Assembly (NCBI GenBank): GCA_016788885.1
Contig: JAEURX010000015.1
Location: 1-38,324, forward strand
Direction of reading: 5' to 3'
From: Nitrospira sp.
Lineage (GTDB): Bacteria > Nitrospirota > Nitrospiria > Nitrospirales > Nitrospiraceae
DNA: 38,324 nucleotides
Shown here: piece after piece, positions 14,718 to 22,947 of the stretch
Position numbering within the stretch: position 1 is the stretch's first letter
Layout of the letters: each line of letters opens with the position of its first letter
Program-made: the position numbers and the translations under genes
The notes under the pieces: generated by a model
What the model saw: the letters and a program-made list of their open reading frames with translations, nothing else
Databases searched by the model: none
Told to the model about the DNA's origin: nothing

Positions 14718-15974
14718 ATGGCACACGAATTCACCCATCAACCAAAAGTCTTGGCGCTCATTCTGGCCGGTGGAAAAGGAGAGCGTCTGATGCCGCTCAC
14801 CGAGGTGCGCAGCAAACCGGCCGTACCCTTCGGGGGGACCTATCGCATCATCGACTTCGTGTTGAGCAATTTCTACAACTCCGGCATCACCGCCATCCAT
14901 GTGATGGTCCAATATCGCTCGCAGTCGCTGATCGAACATCTTCGCCGCGCCTGGCGGATCGGGGATGGAGAAAGGCAGTTCGTGACGGTGGTCCCTCCAC
15001 AAATGAACCTCCGCCGCGGTTGGTATGAAGGCACGGCCGACGCCATCTATCAAAATCTCAACCTGATTCAAGATGCCGCCCCCGATGTCGTGGCGGTGTT
15101 CGGGGCTGACCATATTTACCGGATGGATATCCGGCACATGCTCCGATTCCATCTGGAGCGCCAAGCGGATGTGTCGGTGGCCGCACTTCCGGTCCCTCTG
15201 GATTCTGCACAGGGATTCGGCATCATTGAAGTGGATCGCAACGATCGCATCATCGGGTTCCAGGAGAAACCATCGGAGCCGAAGGCGATGCCGATGCGGC
15301 CGGACCGCGCGTTATCATCCATGGGTAATTATCTTTTCACGACGGATGTACTGCTGAGAGCCTTGAGCGAAGATTCCGGCACAGAAGGCACCCATGATTT
15401 CGGGCGTGATATTTTGCCGCGCCTGCTGCATCACGAGCGAGTCATGGCCTACAACTTTCAGGACAACGACATCCCCGGTCTCAACTATTACGAAGAGCCC
15501 GGCTACTGGCGCGATGTGGGAACGATTCCAGCCTACTGGCAAGCCAATATGGATTTGCTGGGTGAAACGCCGCTCAATGATCTCCGAAATCCGGAATGGC
15601 CGATTCGCGGCGAATCGGCGAGGGGGCTCCCGGCAAGCCTGATCAACTGTTATGTGGATCACGCGCTGATCGGCGAGGGCAGTCGCATTGTCGAAGCAGA
15701 CATCAGGCGCTGTGTCATCGGACGCCATGTCAAAATCGAACCGGGCGCGCAAATCGAGGACTCCGTGATCTTGGACCATACGTCCATCGGCGCCAAGGCA
15801 CGGTTGCGTCGCGTCGTGATCGACCGCGGCAATGCCATTCCGGCCGGCTCCGTATTGGGCCATGATGAGGCCGGCGCGGCCCTATCGCCCGCCGTCACCT
15901 CATCCGGGCTGACCGTGTTGCCGAAAGCAGTGCTGCAACAGGATGTATCCAAGCAGCGCCTCTCCTCCACATGA
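14718..15974 (+). CDS. glgC: Glucose-1-phosphate adenylyltransferase
   Basis: GlgC makes ADP-glucose from ATP and glucose-1-phosphate, the committed step of bacterial glycogen synthesis. The 418 residues match the family length. The nucleotidyl-transferase signature LALILAGGKGERLMPLT is near the start, followed by SKPAVPFGGTYRIIDF, FGADHIYRMDIRHML and a C-terminal left-handed beta-helix (IGEGSRIVEADIRRCVIG). ATG 14718 is chosen for the GAGGAGA just upstream; the open frame extends back to 14616 over the cytochrome gene. It lies between the cytochrome and treY genes with short gaps. Confidence 0.95.
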   Translation: MAHEFTHQPKVLALILAGGKGERLMPLTEVRSKPAVPFGGTYRIIDFVLSNFYNSGITAIHVMVQYRSQSLIEHLRRAWRIGDGERQFVTVVPPQMNLRRGWYEGTADAIYQNLNLIQDAAPDVVAVFGADHIYRMDIRHMLRFHLERQADVSVAALPVPLDSAQGFGIIEVDRNDRIIGFQEKPSEPKAMPMRPDRALSSMGNYLFTTDVLLRALSEDSGTEGTHDFGRDILPRLLHHERVMAYNFQDNDIPGLNYYEEPGYWRDVGTIPAYWQANMDLLGETPLNDLRNPEWPIRGESARGLPASLINCYVDHALIGEGSRIVEADIRRCVIGRHVKIEPGAQIEDSVILDHTSIGAKARLRRVVIDRGNAIPAGSVLGHDEAGAALSPAVTSSGLTVLPKAVLQQDVSKQRLSST

Positions 15975-15999
15975 TCGCGGACAAAGAGCCTGAGCCGCC

Positions 16000-18900
16000 A
16001 TGCCTCGCATTCCCGTCTCCACCTATCGGCTTCAGTTCAACCATTCTTTTACGTTTCGCGATGCCGCTCGAATCATTCCGTACTTGCATGCCCTCGGCAT
16101 TACCGATTGCTACGCGTCCTCATTACTCAAAGCCGTGCCCGGGAGTCTGCACGGGTACGATTTGATCGATCCCGGCCTGTTGAATCCGGAGTTGGGCAGC
16201 GAAGAGGATTTTGCCTCGTTCACCGCGGCTCTGAAAACCTATGACATGGGATTGTTAATCGACGTGGTCCCCAATCACATGGGAATTCTCAGCGCGGAGA
16301 ATCGGTGGTGGTGGGATGTGTTGGAAAACGGCCCTGGCTCCCGCTATGCCCCGGCATTCGACGTGGATTGGGCGCCTCTGAAGCGAGAACTCAACGAGAA
16401 AGTCCTGCTGCCCATCCTGGGAGAACAATACGGCACTGCCCTCGAACAGCAAGAAATTCGACTGCTGTATGAGGGGGGCGGGTTCGTGATCTCCTATTTC
16501 CAGCATCGACTCCCGACTACACCTGCATCCTGGGCTCGCATCCTGTCCTTCCAGATCGACGATCTGGCCGATCGTGTGGGCGAAGCTCAGCCTGCGGTCC
16601 AGGAACTACGGAGCATTGTGACGGCGTTGCGTCACTTGCCGCCTTCCTGCGAGAGGTCCCCCGACGACATTGCGGAACGTGATCGTGAAAAACAGCTCGC
16701 GAGGCGGCGTTTGGCGGCGTTGGTGTCCGACAGCCTGGACGTGCGGGACTCTATCGCGGCTACCGTCGAACGGTACAACGGGACGAAGGGCGTCTCCGAC
16801 AGTTTTGACCTGCTCGATGCCTTCTTGAACGTACAGCATTACCGGCTGGCTTCTTGGCGAGTGGCGTCGGAAGAAATCAATTATCGGCGATTTTTTGACA
16901 TCAACGAACTGGCGGCGATTCGTACCGAAGACCCTGAGGTTTTTGCAGAGTCGCACCGATTGATCTTCCGGTTGATCAAGAAGGGGATTGCGACGGGCCT
17001 GCGCATCGATCATGTGGACGGACTGTACGACCCCGAACATTACCTCCGGCAATTGCAGGACTGGGCGGCGGCCGAGCTGCCGCGACAGAGCGGCGGTGAT
17101 CGTCCGTCCCTCTTCATCGTCGTGGAAAAGATTCTAGGGTCGGGCGAACAGTTACCGCGCACCTGGCCCGTGGCGGGGACGACCGGGTATGACTTTTTGA
17201 ATGTGCTGAACGGATTGTTCGTGCGCACCGACCATGCCAAAGCAATGGAGACCGTCTATCGGAATCTGACGGGCGCGAGGCTGCCGTACGATGAACTGGT
17301 GTACCAATCCAAAAAGCTCATCATGCGCGCGTCGATGTCCAGCGAACTCAATGTGCTCGGGCACGTCGTGAATCGCCTGTCGGAACGCGACCGGCATTAT
17401 CGCGATTTCACCTTGAATAGTCTGACGCATGCGGTGCGCGAGATCATCGCCTGCTTTCCCGTGTATCGATCATATGTGACGGCTGAGCGGGATGATGTGC
17501 TCGAACGGGATCGCCGCTTCATTCATCAGGCCGTCGCCTGCGCTGTGCAACGCAATCCGGCGGTGAGCCGGCAGGTATTCGATTTCGTGCGGGATCTGCT
17601 GCTGGGCACCCTAGCGCTCTCCAAGCACCTCACGACAGAAGAACGGATGCGCTTTGTGACCCGGTTCCAACAGACCACCGGGCCGGTCATGGCCAAAGGG
17701 GTTGAAGACACGGCCTGCTATATCTATAACCGCCTGATGTCGTTGAACGAGGTGGGAGGGGAGCCCGGAAGATTCGGCCTCACGTCGGAGCAGTTTCACC
17801 AGAGCATACGTGATCGATACGCAGGCTGGCCCCATGCGTTGTCCGCCACCTCCACGCACGACACCAAACGCGGAGAGGATGTTCGCGCCAGGCTGAACAT
17901 CCTGTCGGAAATGCCGGATCGTTGGAGGAAGGCCGTCGCTCGATGGATGAGAATGAACAAACGCCATCGGACCGAATTGGAGGAAGGCCCGGCTCCCGAA
18001 CGGAATGTGGAATATCTCTTGTATCAGACTCTGATCGGGACCTGGCCTGTGGGGCCGTTGGATGCCGGCCGGTATGAGGAGTTCATCAAACGGATCGAGC
18101 GGTACATGATCAAGGCCGTTCGAGAGGCGAAGGTGCGCACCAGTTGGGTGAACAGTCACGCGGCCTATGAGGATGCGCTCAAACACTTCGTTCGAGCGCT
18201 CCTGGAGCGTCGATCCGGCAACCAATTTTTGGAGGCCTTCCGTCCGTTTCAAGACATGGTGGCCAGATATGGCATGTATAACAGCCTCTCGATGGTCGTG
18301 CTGAAGGTCGCTGCCCCGGGCATTCCTGACTGTTATCAAGGGACAGAGTTGTGGGAACTCACGCTTGTTGATCCCGACAACCGCGCTCCAGTCGACTACG
18401 CGACCCGCGAGGTCATGATGGCGGAGTGTGTACGAATGGAGGAGCAAACGGGCGACGATCGAATTGCCGCTGTGAGGGCACTGTGCGACTCTTGGCAGGA
18501 TGGGCGCATCAAGATGTTTCTCTTGCGCGTGGCACTCCATCATCGGCGGAACCAGGCGGCACTCTACCTGCATGGTGATTATGTACCGTTGGCCGCGCAG
18601 GGGCGCGATCAGTCCCGGCTCTGCGCCTTCGCTCGACTGCATCAGGACCAAGCGGTCGTGGCCGTTGCTCCGCGTTTCTTGGCGAGCCGGGAAACAGAAC
18701 AGGCTGTTGGCTCTGTACTAGAGGCTCCGTGGCAGGACACGTCCGTGACGGTTCCGTCATGGAAAGCCGGATCGGTGTACCACCACCTGTTCACTGGGGA
18801 ACGATTTGAAACGACATGTGACGGGCCGCATCAGGTGTTGCAGGTCGGAGCAATCCTCAGGCATTGCCCCGTGGCGTTGCTCATCCGTTCTGAGAAATAG
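16000..18900 (+). CDS. treY: Malto-oligosyltrehalose synthase
   Basis: TreY isomerises the reducing-end glucose of malto-oligosaccharides to a trehalosyl unit, which TreZ then releases as trehalose. The 966-residue length and the start PVSTYRLQFNHSFTFRDAARI are typical. GH13 catalytic residues are visible: D337 in GLRIDHVDGLYDP, E376 in IVVEKILG and D621 in TSTHDTKRGEDVRARL. No treZ is present in this window, so its partner must lie elsewhere. The gene starts 25 bp after glgC with only a weak ribosome site, consistent with an operon. It draws on the glycogen pool that GlgC and GlgX help to shape. Confidence 0.95.
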   Translation: MPRIPVSTYRLQFNHSFTFRDAARIIPYLHALGITDCYASSLLKAVPGSLHGYDLIDPGLLNPELGSEEDFASFTAALKTYDMGLLIDVVPNHMGILSAENRWWWDVLENGPGSRYAPAFDVDWAPLKRELNEKVLLPILGEQYGTALEQQEIRLLYEGGGFVISYFQHRLPTTPASWARILSFQIDDLADRVGEAQPAVQELRSIVTALRHLPPSCERSPDDIAERDREKQLARRRLAALVSDSLDVRDSIAATVERYNGTKGVSDSFDLLDAFLNVQHYRLASWRVASEEINYRRFFDINELAAIRTEDPEVFAESHRLIFRLIKKGIATGLRIDHVDGLYDPEHYLRQLQDWAAAELPRQSGGDRPSLFIVVEKILGSGEQLPRTWPVAGTTGYDFLNVLNGLFVRTDHAKAMETVYRNLTGARLPYDELVYQSKKLIMRASMSSELNVLGHVVNRLSERDRHYRDFTLNSLTHAVREIIACFPVYRSYVTAERDDVLERDRRFIHQAVACAVQRNPAVSRQVFDFVRDLLLGTLALSKHLTTEERMRFVTRFQQTTGPVMAKGVEDTACYIYNRLMSLNEVGGEPGRFGLTSEQFHQSIRDRYAGWPHALSATSTHDTKRGEDVRARLNILSEMPDRWRKAVARWMRMNKRHRTELEEGPAPERNVEYLLYQTLIGTWPVGPLDAGRYEEFIKRIERYMIKAVREAKVRTSWVNSHAAYEDALKHFVRALLERRSGNQFLEAFRPFQDMVARYGMYNSLSMVVLKVAAPGIPDCYQGTELWELTLVDPDNRAPVDYATREVMMAECVRMEEQTGDDRIAAVRALCDSWQDGRIKMFLLRVALHHRRNQAALYLHGDYVPLAAQGRDQSRLCAFARLHQDQAVVAVAPRFLASRETEQAVGSVLEAPWQDTSVTVPSWKAGSVYHHLFTGERFETTCDGPHQVLQVGAILRHCPVALLIRSEK

Positions 18901-19003
18901 CCTCGCATTCTTTCCTGTGTACGTCCCAATTCACTCCTTCTTTTTTTATCGTTCGGATTCTCTGCGACCCCGCGGCACCCTCGCTCCCGCTGTGCCGAAC
19001 ATT

Positions 19004-19048
19004 CTAGGGCCATTCCTAGCTACCTTCGGCCGGTCCCGGCGCTATCAA
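19004..19048 (+). promoter_or_regulatory. CTAGG box plus -10 for the PRC-barrel gene
   Basis: CTAGGGCCATTCCTAG (19004-19019) has perfect five-base arms around N6. TATCAA (19043-19048) follows with 31.5 bp from box centre to its first base. The predicted start is near 19055, giving a leader of about 75 bp before ATG 19131. Nothing else is recognisable in 18901-19130. Confidence 0.62.
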
Positions 19049-19130
19049 TAACAGAAGGGGTAATCACAGCCTCACGTGGCAATCGCGGAGACGTGCCCAT
19101 TCGTCTCATTTCACAAGAAGGAGGATTCAG

Positions 19131-19490
19131 ATGGCCATTCATACAGGTCGACGGTTGTTATCCGCATCGACGATCGAGGGCCTGCCGGTGCACAATCAGG
19201 CCGGCGAGGATCTGGGTGAAATTCATGCGCTCATGATCGATCTCGAAAACGGACGTATCGCGTATGCGGTCCTTTCATTCGGAGGGTTTCTGGGGCTTGG
19301 AGACAAACTCTTTGCGCTCCCGTGGGAAGCACTCACGCTGTCGGCCGGGGGCGACTTCTTCATCCTAAATGTGGCCCGAGAGCGGCTGGAGCAAGGAGAA
19401 GGATTTGATAAGGACCGATGGCCGGACATGGCCGATACGGCTTGGGGCGAACGCCTGCATACCTATTATGGCTATAAGCCCTATTGGTGA
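19131..19490 (+). CDS. PRC-barrel domain protein
   Basis: This 119-residue soluble protein has the PRC-barrel pattern: LLSASTIEGLPVHNQAGEDLGEIHALMIDLENGRIAYAVLSFGG, then GDKLFALPWEALTLS. Such small free-standing barrels are common in stress-induced gene sets and have no defined enzymatic role. ATG 19131 follows AAGAAGGAGGA. A CTAGG-type promoter precedes it and a strong hairpin terminator lies 190 bp downstream. Confidence 0.85.
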   Translation: MAIHTGRRLLSASTIEGLPVHNQAGEDLGEIHALMIDLENGRIAYAVLSFGGFLGLGDKLFALPWEALTLSAGGDFFILNVARERLEQGEGFDKDRWPDMADTAWGERLHTYYGYKPYW

Positions 19491-19679
19491 GCTTCGCGAC
19501 AATCTGAGGCAACATCCTCTGCCAGAGCACGAGGGGCAAGACGCAACCGGCTCGATAGGGGAAGATCAAGTTGCGGGGCATGAGCGGCACCAGCGGATTG
19601 CCCTCAAGGCAAGCGTCGGGCGTCGAGGGTGGCGATCTGAATAGTCAACGGTAAGCAGGTTCACGCTTGATGAGGCGAC

Positions 19680-19715
19680 GAAGGGGCGGGCTCTCAGCCG
19701 AGAGTCCGCCCCTTC
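19680..19715. terminator. Strong bidirectional hairpin terminator
   Basis: A 16-bp stem (19680-19695 with 19700-19715, one G-U pair) closes a 4-base loop. It sits between the convergent PRC-barrel and glycosyltransferase genes. A short T-rich stretch follows on the plus strand. This is the clearest intrinsic terminator in the window. Confidence 0.8.
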
Positions 19716-19740
19716 TTGTGTGGACGACGCCTTCGGGTGG

Positions 19741-20829
19741 CTAACGCTGCTCTGAGCAGGCGAGTCCGCTTGCTTCTGCTGTGTGGAGCGAGTCAGCTAG
19801 GAATGGTTGACCGAGCAGCTGGTGATACACCTCAACATAGTCCCGAGCCATCCGCTCAATGGTGAAACGTGATTCAAAGGCCTGCCGGCACTCATGCCTG
19901 GACAGCAGTGGAATGCATGTCGGCGCGGCAAGCAGTTCCTCGAAGGTCTGGCAGATCACGCCGCTCACTCCCTGTTCGAGAATCTCGGTCACACAGCCAG
20001 CGGCATAGGCAATGACCGGAGTCCCGCAGGCCAGTGATTCGACCAGTTCGGGACAGAATGGTTCCGTCTGTTGATATGGAGCGATCAAGGCATGGGCATG
20101 GCCGAGAAAATCGTCTTTTTCCGAATTGGTGAGTTCGCCGACCAATTCGACCAGCGGATGGTCCAGCAATGGTTCGATGACCGTCTGGTAGTACTCCGCA
20201 TGGCTCGGGTCAACCGTGGCACCGATACGCAATGGCATGCCGGTATGTTTGGACAGTGCGATCGCGTGATCGAGGCCGGTTTCCGGCATGATGCGACCGA
20301 GGAATGCCAGATACCGCCCCGGCTCGAAGCGAGGGGAGAAGAGATCGCCAGGAAATCCAGGGTGGATCGTGCTGTGCCAATTTGCCCAAGCCAGCGGCTC
20401 GCGTTGCGCGTCCGAGAGTGACACCAGTGACATATCGGAAAATTTTCGGAAGACAGGCAGCAGTTCCGGCGCGTCGAGACGAGTATGAAGCGTGGAGAGA
20501 ACCGGTGTGTTGCAACGGCGTGCCAGAGGAAAGGGGAGGAACCCCAAATGCGAATGGATGACATCGAACGTGTCTGGAGTTGCAAATGCTCGCTCCATGA
20601 GCGTGATGAGTGGCGCATCGTAATTTGAGATCCCCGACGACAGATGCAGGGATTGTGGGCATGTGGCGACCAGTCTGGCGGAAGTCACGGAATCGCCGCT
20701 GGCGAAGAGGGTGACCTCATGACCTTGGCGAACCAATGCTTCCGTGAGATACGAAATCGTCTGTTCGGTGCGGCCGCTCAGCACGGGAGGGATGCTCTCT
20801 CGGAGCGGGGCGAGCTGTGCGATCTTCAT
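19741..20829 (-). CDS. GT4-family glycosyltransferase
   Basis: This 362-residue GT-B enzyme has an N-terminal acceptor domain (KIAQLAPLRESIPP; HEVTLFASGDS; DVIHSHLGFLPFPLARR) and a C-terminal donor-sugar domain with the GT4 signature EPFCPELVESLACGTPVIAY followed by GCVTEILEQGVSGVIC. It probably transfers a sugar from a nucleotide donor in the cytoplasm; acceptor and donor are not identifiable. ATG 20829 is preferred over a GTG at 20835 because AAAGGAG is then correctly spaced. Two CTAGG-type boxes lie upstream. Confidence 0.85.
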   Translation of the reverse strand: MKIAQLAPLRESIPPVLSGRTEQTISYLTEALVRQGHEVTLFASGDSVTSARLVATCPQSLHLSSGISNYDAPLITLMERAFATPDTFDVIHSHLGFLPFPLARRCNTPVLSTLHTRLDAPELLPVFRKFSDMSLVSLSDAQREPLAWANWHSTIHPGFPGDLFSPRFEPGRYLAFLGRIMPETGLDHAIALSKHTGMPLRIGATVDPSHAEYYQTVIEPLLDHPLVELVGELTNSEKDDFLGHAHALIAPYQQTEPFCPELVESLACGTPVIAYAAGCVTEILEQGVSGVICQTFEELLAAPTCIPLLSRHECRQAFESRFTIERMARDYVEVYHQLLGQPFLADSLHTAEASGLACSEQR

Positions 20830-20870
20830 GATCACTCCTTTGATCTGACGGGACGGGTGTATGAATGGCG

Positions 20871-20915
20871 ATGATGTCCGGAGGCCGTTCGGTTACCTCC
20901 TGGGTTGATGCCTAG
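20871..20915 (-). promoter_or_regulatory. CTAGG-type box plus -10 for the glycosyltransferase (proximal)
   Basis: The minus strand reads CTAGGCATCAACCCAG (20915-20900), then CATCAT (20876-20871) at the standard 31.5-bp distance. The predicted start near 20864 lies 35 bp before ATG 20829. Confidence 0.52.
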
Positions 20916-20923
20916 GTCGTGTG

Positions 20924-20969
20924 ATCTTAGATGACACTATGGCGCCAGCCCTACTAGGCGTCTCCCTAG
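20924..20969 (-). promoter_or_regulatory. CTAGG box plus -10 for the glycosyltransferase (distal)
   Basis: The palindrome CTAGG-N6-CCTAG at 20954-20969 has perfect arms. A TAAGAT hexamer lies at 20929-20924 on the minus strand, 32.5 bp from the box centre, one base off the usual spacing. It may be a second promoter or an auxiliary binding site 54 bp from the proximal one. Confidence 0.5.
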
Positions 20970-21009
20970 CAAGAGGCCAGGCGCAGGAGAAGATGCGGAG
21001 AGAGGATGG

Positions 21010-21879
21010 TTATCGTTTGACCGCTCGAATGCCGATCACGACTTCGTAGTCGCGATCGTAATGGTCGAGCTCTTCGCGGCGCAGCTCCGAACTGATCAGC
21101 CCCTGGAGACTGGCGGTTGCGGCTAACACATTGCCGTAGGTGGACACGGTGATGTCCTCGGGCCGAAAAATGTCTTCAAACAACATGCGTGCGGACAGCG
21201 ATGTGAAACGCCAATATTCACCCCAGGTATCCATGTCGAAACGGGCAATCTGACTGATACCCGGAACCACGGCCAGCACCACCCCGTCCGGTTTTAAGAT
21301 GCGGGCGACCGTGCGAAGCGCGGCTCGTACGTCATAGATGAACTGTAAGGTAAACGTGAGAATGACACAGTCGAAACTGTTGGATGGAATGTGTGGCGCA
21401 TGAGTCAGATCGCCGTTGATCGTGGATCCTGGCGAGTCGGCATGGAGATGAAGAATCTCGGAGCGAGTGACCCGGTCCTGGCCGAATTGCGTCGTATACC
21501 GGTTGTCGCCGATCTCCAACACCTGTCCGTGAATGTCAGTGCCATACGCAGGAAAGAAGTGCCCCTCTGTGTAGTATCGGTCGATGGGTTGGCCGGCCTG
21601 CCATCCGAAATCGCGTCGGATCGGGTGAACGCGCCGCAAGGAGTGGCCCCATCGCCAATCAAGACCCAGTCCGTTGGGCTCGCCGAGGAAGGTGACTCGG
21701 ACTTGCTGATAGAGGGTGTCGCCCAACACCTTGCGGATGGTGTGTTTGAATGGCCAGGCGACCCCGGAAATGAGGTGGTTTCGGATGCGCACTTCTCCTC
21801 GTACGGCTAGTATGTTACCTGGTCGCATTCTAGTAAGTTTGCCAGTGATATGCATGTAGTTTTTACTCGTACGAGGCAT
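21010..21879 (-). CDS. SAM-dependent methyltransferase (class I)
   Basis: This 289-residue protein has a Methyltransf_11-type core: motif I VLEIGDNRYT (a degenerate glycine motif), NGDLTHAPHIPSNSFDCVILTFTLQFIYD, then LRTVARILKPDGVVLAVVPG. The substrate is unknown; proteins of this build are often found with glycosyltransferase genes. The ATG at 21879 is only 2 bp after the stop of the proline-rich gene on the same strand, so the pair is probably one transcript. The first 28 codons are AT-rich and read like leader sequence, so a later start (for example the GTG at 21795) is possible. Confidence 0.78.
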   Translation of the reverse strand: MPRTSKNYMHITGKLTRMRPGNILAVRGEVRIRNHLISGVAWPFKHTIRKVLGDTLYQQVRVTFLGEPNGLGLDWRWGHSLRRVHPIRRDFGWQAGQPIDRYYTEGHFFPAYGTDIHGQVLEIGDNRYTTQFGQDRVTRSEILHLHADSPGSTINGDLTHAPHIPSNSFDCVILTFTLQFIYDVRAALRTVARILKPDGVVLAVVPGISQIARFDMDTWGEYWRFTSLSARMLFEDIFRPEDITVSTYGNVLAATASLQGLISSELRREELDHYDRDYEVVIGIRAVKR

Positions 21880-21881
21880 CC

Positions 21882-22205
21882 CTAACGTACGGCCGGAGGT
21901 GGAGGTGTGGGAGGAGGGGTGAGACTGCGAGGTGTGGATTGTTCTGGATCGATGGCCATATGCGGGTCAACGACGGGCGGTGGTATGACGGCCTCCGGGC
22001 TTGGGGGAGGTATATGGTCCGGTTGTTTGAGAATGCCAGGATCGATCTGTGACGGGGTGGGCGGTTGCGGCGGGTTGGTCTTGGGAGCGGGCACCGACGG
22101 GGTGGACGGCGGCCTCTCCGGTTCTGGTTCCGCCAGTGCTAGGGTCATCGGGATGAATCCGAGAAGCGACATGGCAAGAATCAACGTAGGTCTCGACCGT
22201 GTCAC
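21882..22205 (-). CDS. Small secreted proline-rich protein
   Basis: This 107-residue protein has a signal peptide (RPTLILAMSLLGFIPMTLALA) and a mature part made largely of Pro with Glu, Thr and Ser (PPQPPTPSQ; PPPSPEAVIPPP; TPPPTPPPPAVR). It is probably disordered in the periplasm or at the envelope. The start is taken as GTG 22205 because GGGAGGGA stands just upstream; the ATG at 22271 has no such site and would bury the signal peptide. It is followed after 2 bp by the methyltransferase. Confidence 0.6.
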   Translation of the reverse strand: MTRSRPTLILAMSLLGFIPMTLALAEPEPERPPSTPSVPAPKTNPPQPPTPSQIDPGILKQPDHIPPPSPEAVIPPPVVDPHMAIDPEQSTPRSLTPPPTPPPPAVR

Positions 22206-22303
22206 GATGTCCCTCCCTTCGTGAGAGTGGCGATACGCCCTATGTGAGATCGCCGGCAGCACTCGGCTCAACCGGGGTGATGCCGTGTCGGGACATGCCG
22301 CGT

Positions 22304-22618
22304 TCAGACCTTGCGGCGTCGAGTCGCGGGCTGCCGTACCGGCATCACCTTGGCCATGGTGTGTTCAACCGTGCCGATCACCTTTCCTAAGACGGTCCCT
22401 ATCGCCCGCCCGACCTGCCGGGCGTTCCGTGCAGACATCGGAGTGATTGTACCGGTTGCGGTTCCCTTCCTCGTCCGTCGGGAGTCTTGAGGAGAGTCCT
22501 TCGCGTTCTTGCGTGCAATCACGCGAGGCGTCGGATCGATCGTTCTGCCTGCAGCACGCCGCTGTGACACAACGTGCTTCTTGCGACCTTGTGAGGGGCT
22601 GGATGTCGCGCGTTTCAT
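22304..22618 (-). CDS. Small highly basic protein, unknown function
   Basis: This 104-residue protein is rich in Lys and Arg across its N- and C-termini (GRKKHVVSQRRAAGR; PATRRRKV), with one more hydrophobic, helix-like stretch (ARQVGRAIGTVLGKVIGTVEHTMAKVM). Nucleic-acid binding is plausible from charge alone, but I recognise no family. ATG 22618 follows AAGGAG. A CTAGG-type box and TACCGT -10 lie upstream (22709-22753). Confidence 0.6.
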   Translation of the reverse strand: MKRATSSPSQGRKKHVVSQRRAAGRTIDPTPRVIARKNAKDSPQDSRRTRKGTATGTITPMSARNARQVGRAIGTVLGKVIGTVEHTMAKVMPVRQPATRRRKV

Positions 22619-22708
22619 GAGTGCTCCTTACGAAAGGTGAAAGGCGGTGTAGTCCACTTGCTCGATCCTTCATGGCGGGGGCCTGTGCGTACTGCCTCGC
22701 TACTCGTC

Positions 22709-22753
22709 ACGGTATCGCCTGTCGTTGCGGGCTCCTACTGGGTAACCTCCTAG
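22709..22753 (-). promoter_or_regulatory. CTAGG-type box plus -10 for the basic-protein gene
   Basis: The minus strand reads CTAGGAGGTTACCCAG (22753-22738), then TACCGT (22714-22709) at the standard 31.5 bp. The predicted start is near 22702. It is back to back with the box at 22854-22869, which serves the opposite strand. Confidence 0.55.
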
Positions 22754-22853
22754 TTTTATGCGAGACCGTGCTCCACGGGAGTACAGGCAGATGACGAGGG
22801 AGTAGGTTCCCCCGCTTCCAACAGCATGGTTCTATGCCGTGGACCTCTTCGAG

Positions 22854-22898
22854 CTAGGGGTTTCACTAGGGTCAGACGGGCGGCAACTGTTCTATAAG
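22854..22898 (+). promoter_or_regulatory. CTAGG-type box plus -10 for the outer-membrane protein gene
   Basis: CTAGGGGTTTCACTAG (22854-22869) is followed by TATAAG (22893-22898) at 31.5 bp. The predicted start near 22905 lies shortly before the candidate start codons at 22924-22963. Confidence 0.6.
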
Positions 22899-22947
22899 GA
22901 GACAGCATCAAACATCTACGTACATGTTGAGGGGGGGACGCGAGCGC

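Noticed and set aside
21807-21845. Two CTAG-containing near-palindromes (21807-21822 and 21830-21845) inside the start of the methyltransferase gene
   Set aside because: Each has two or more mismatches to the box, and no TAnnnT hexamer stands at the standard 31.5 bp on the minus strand.
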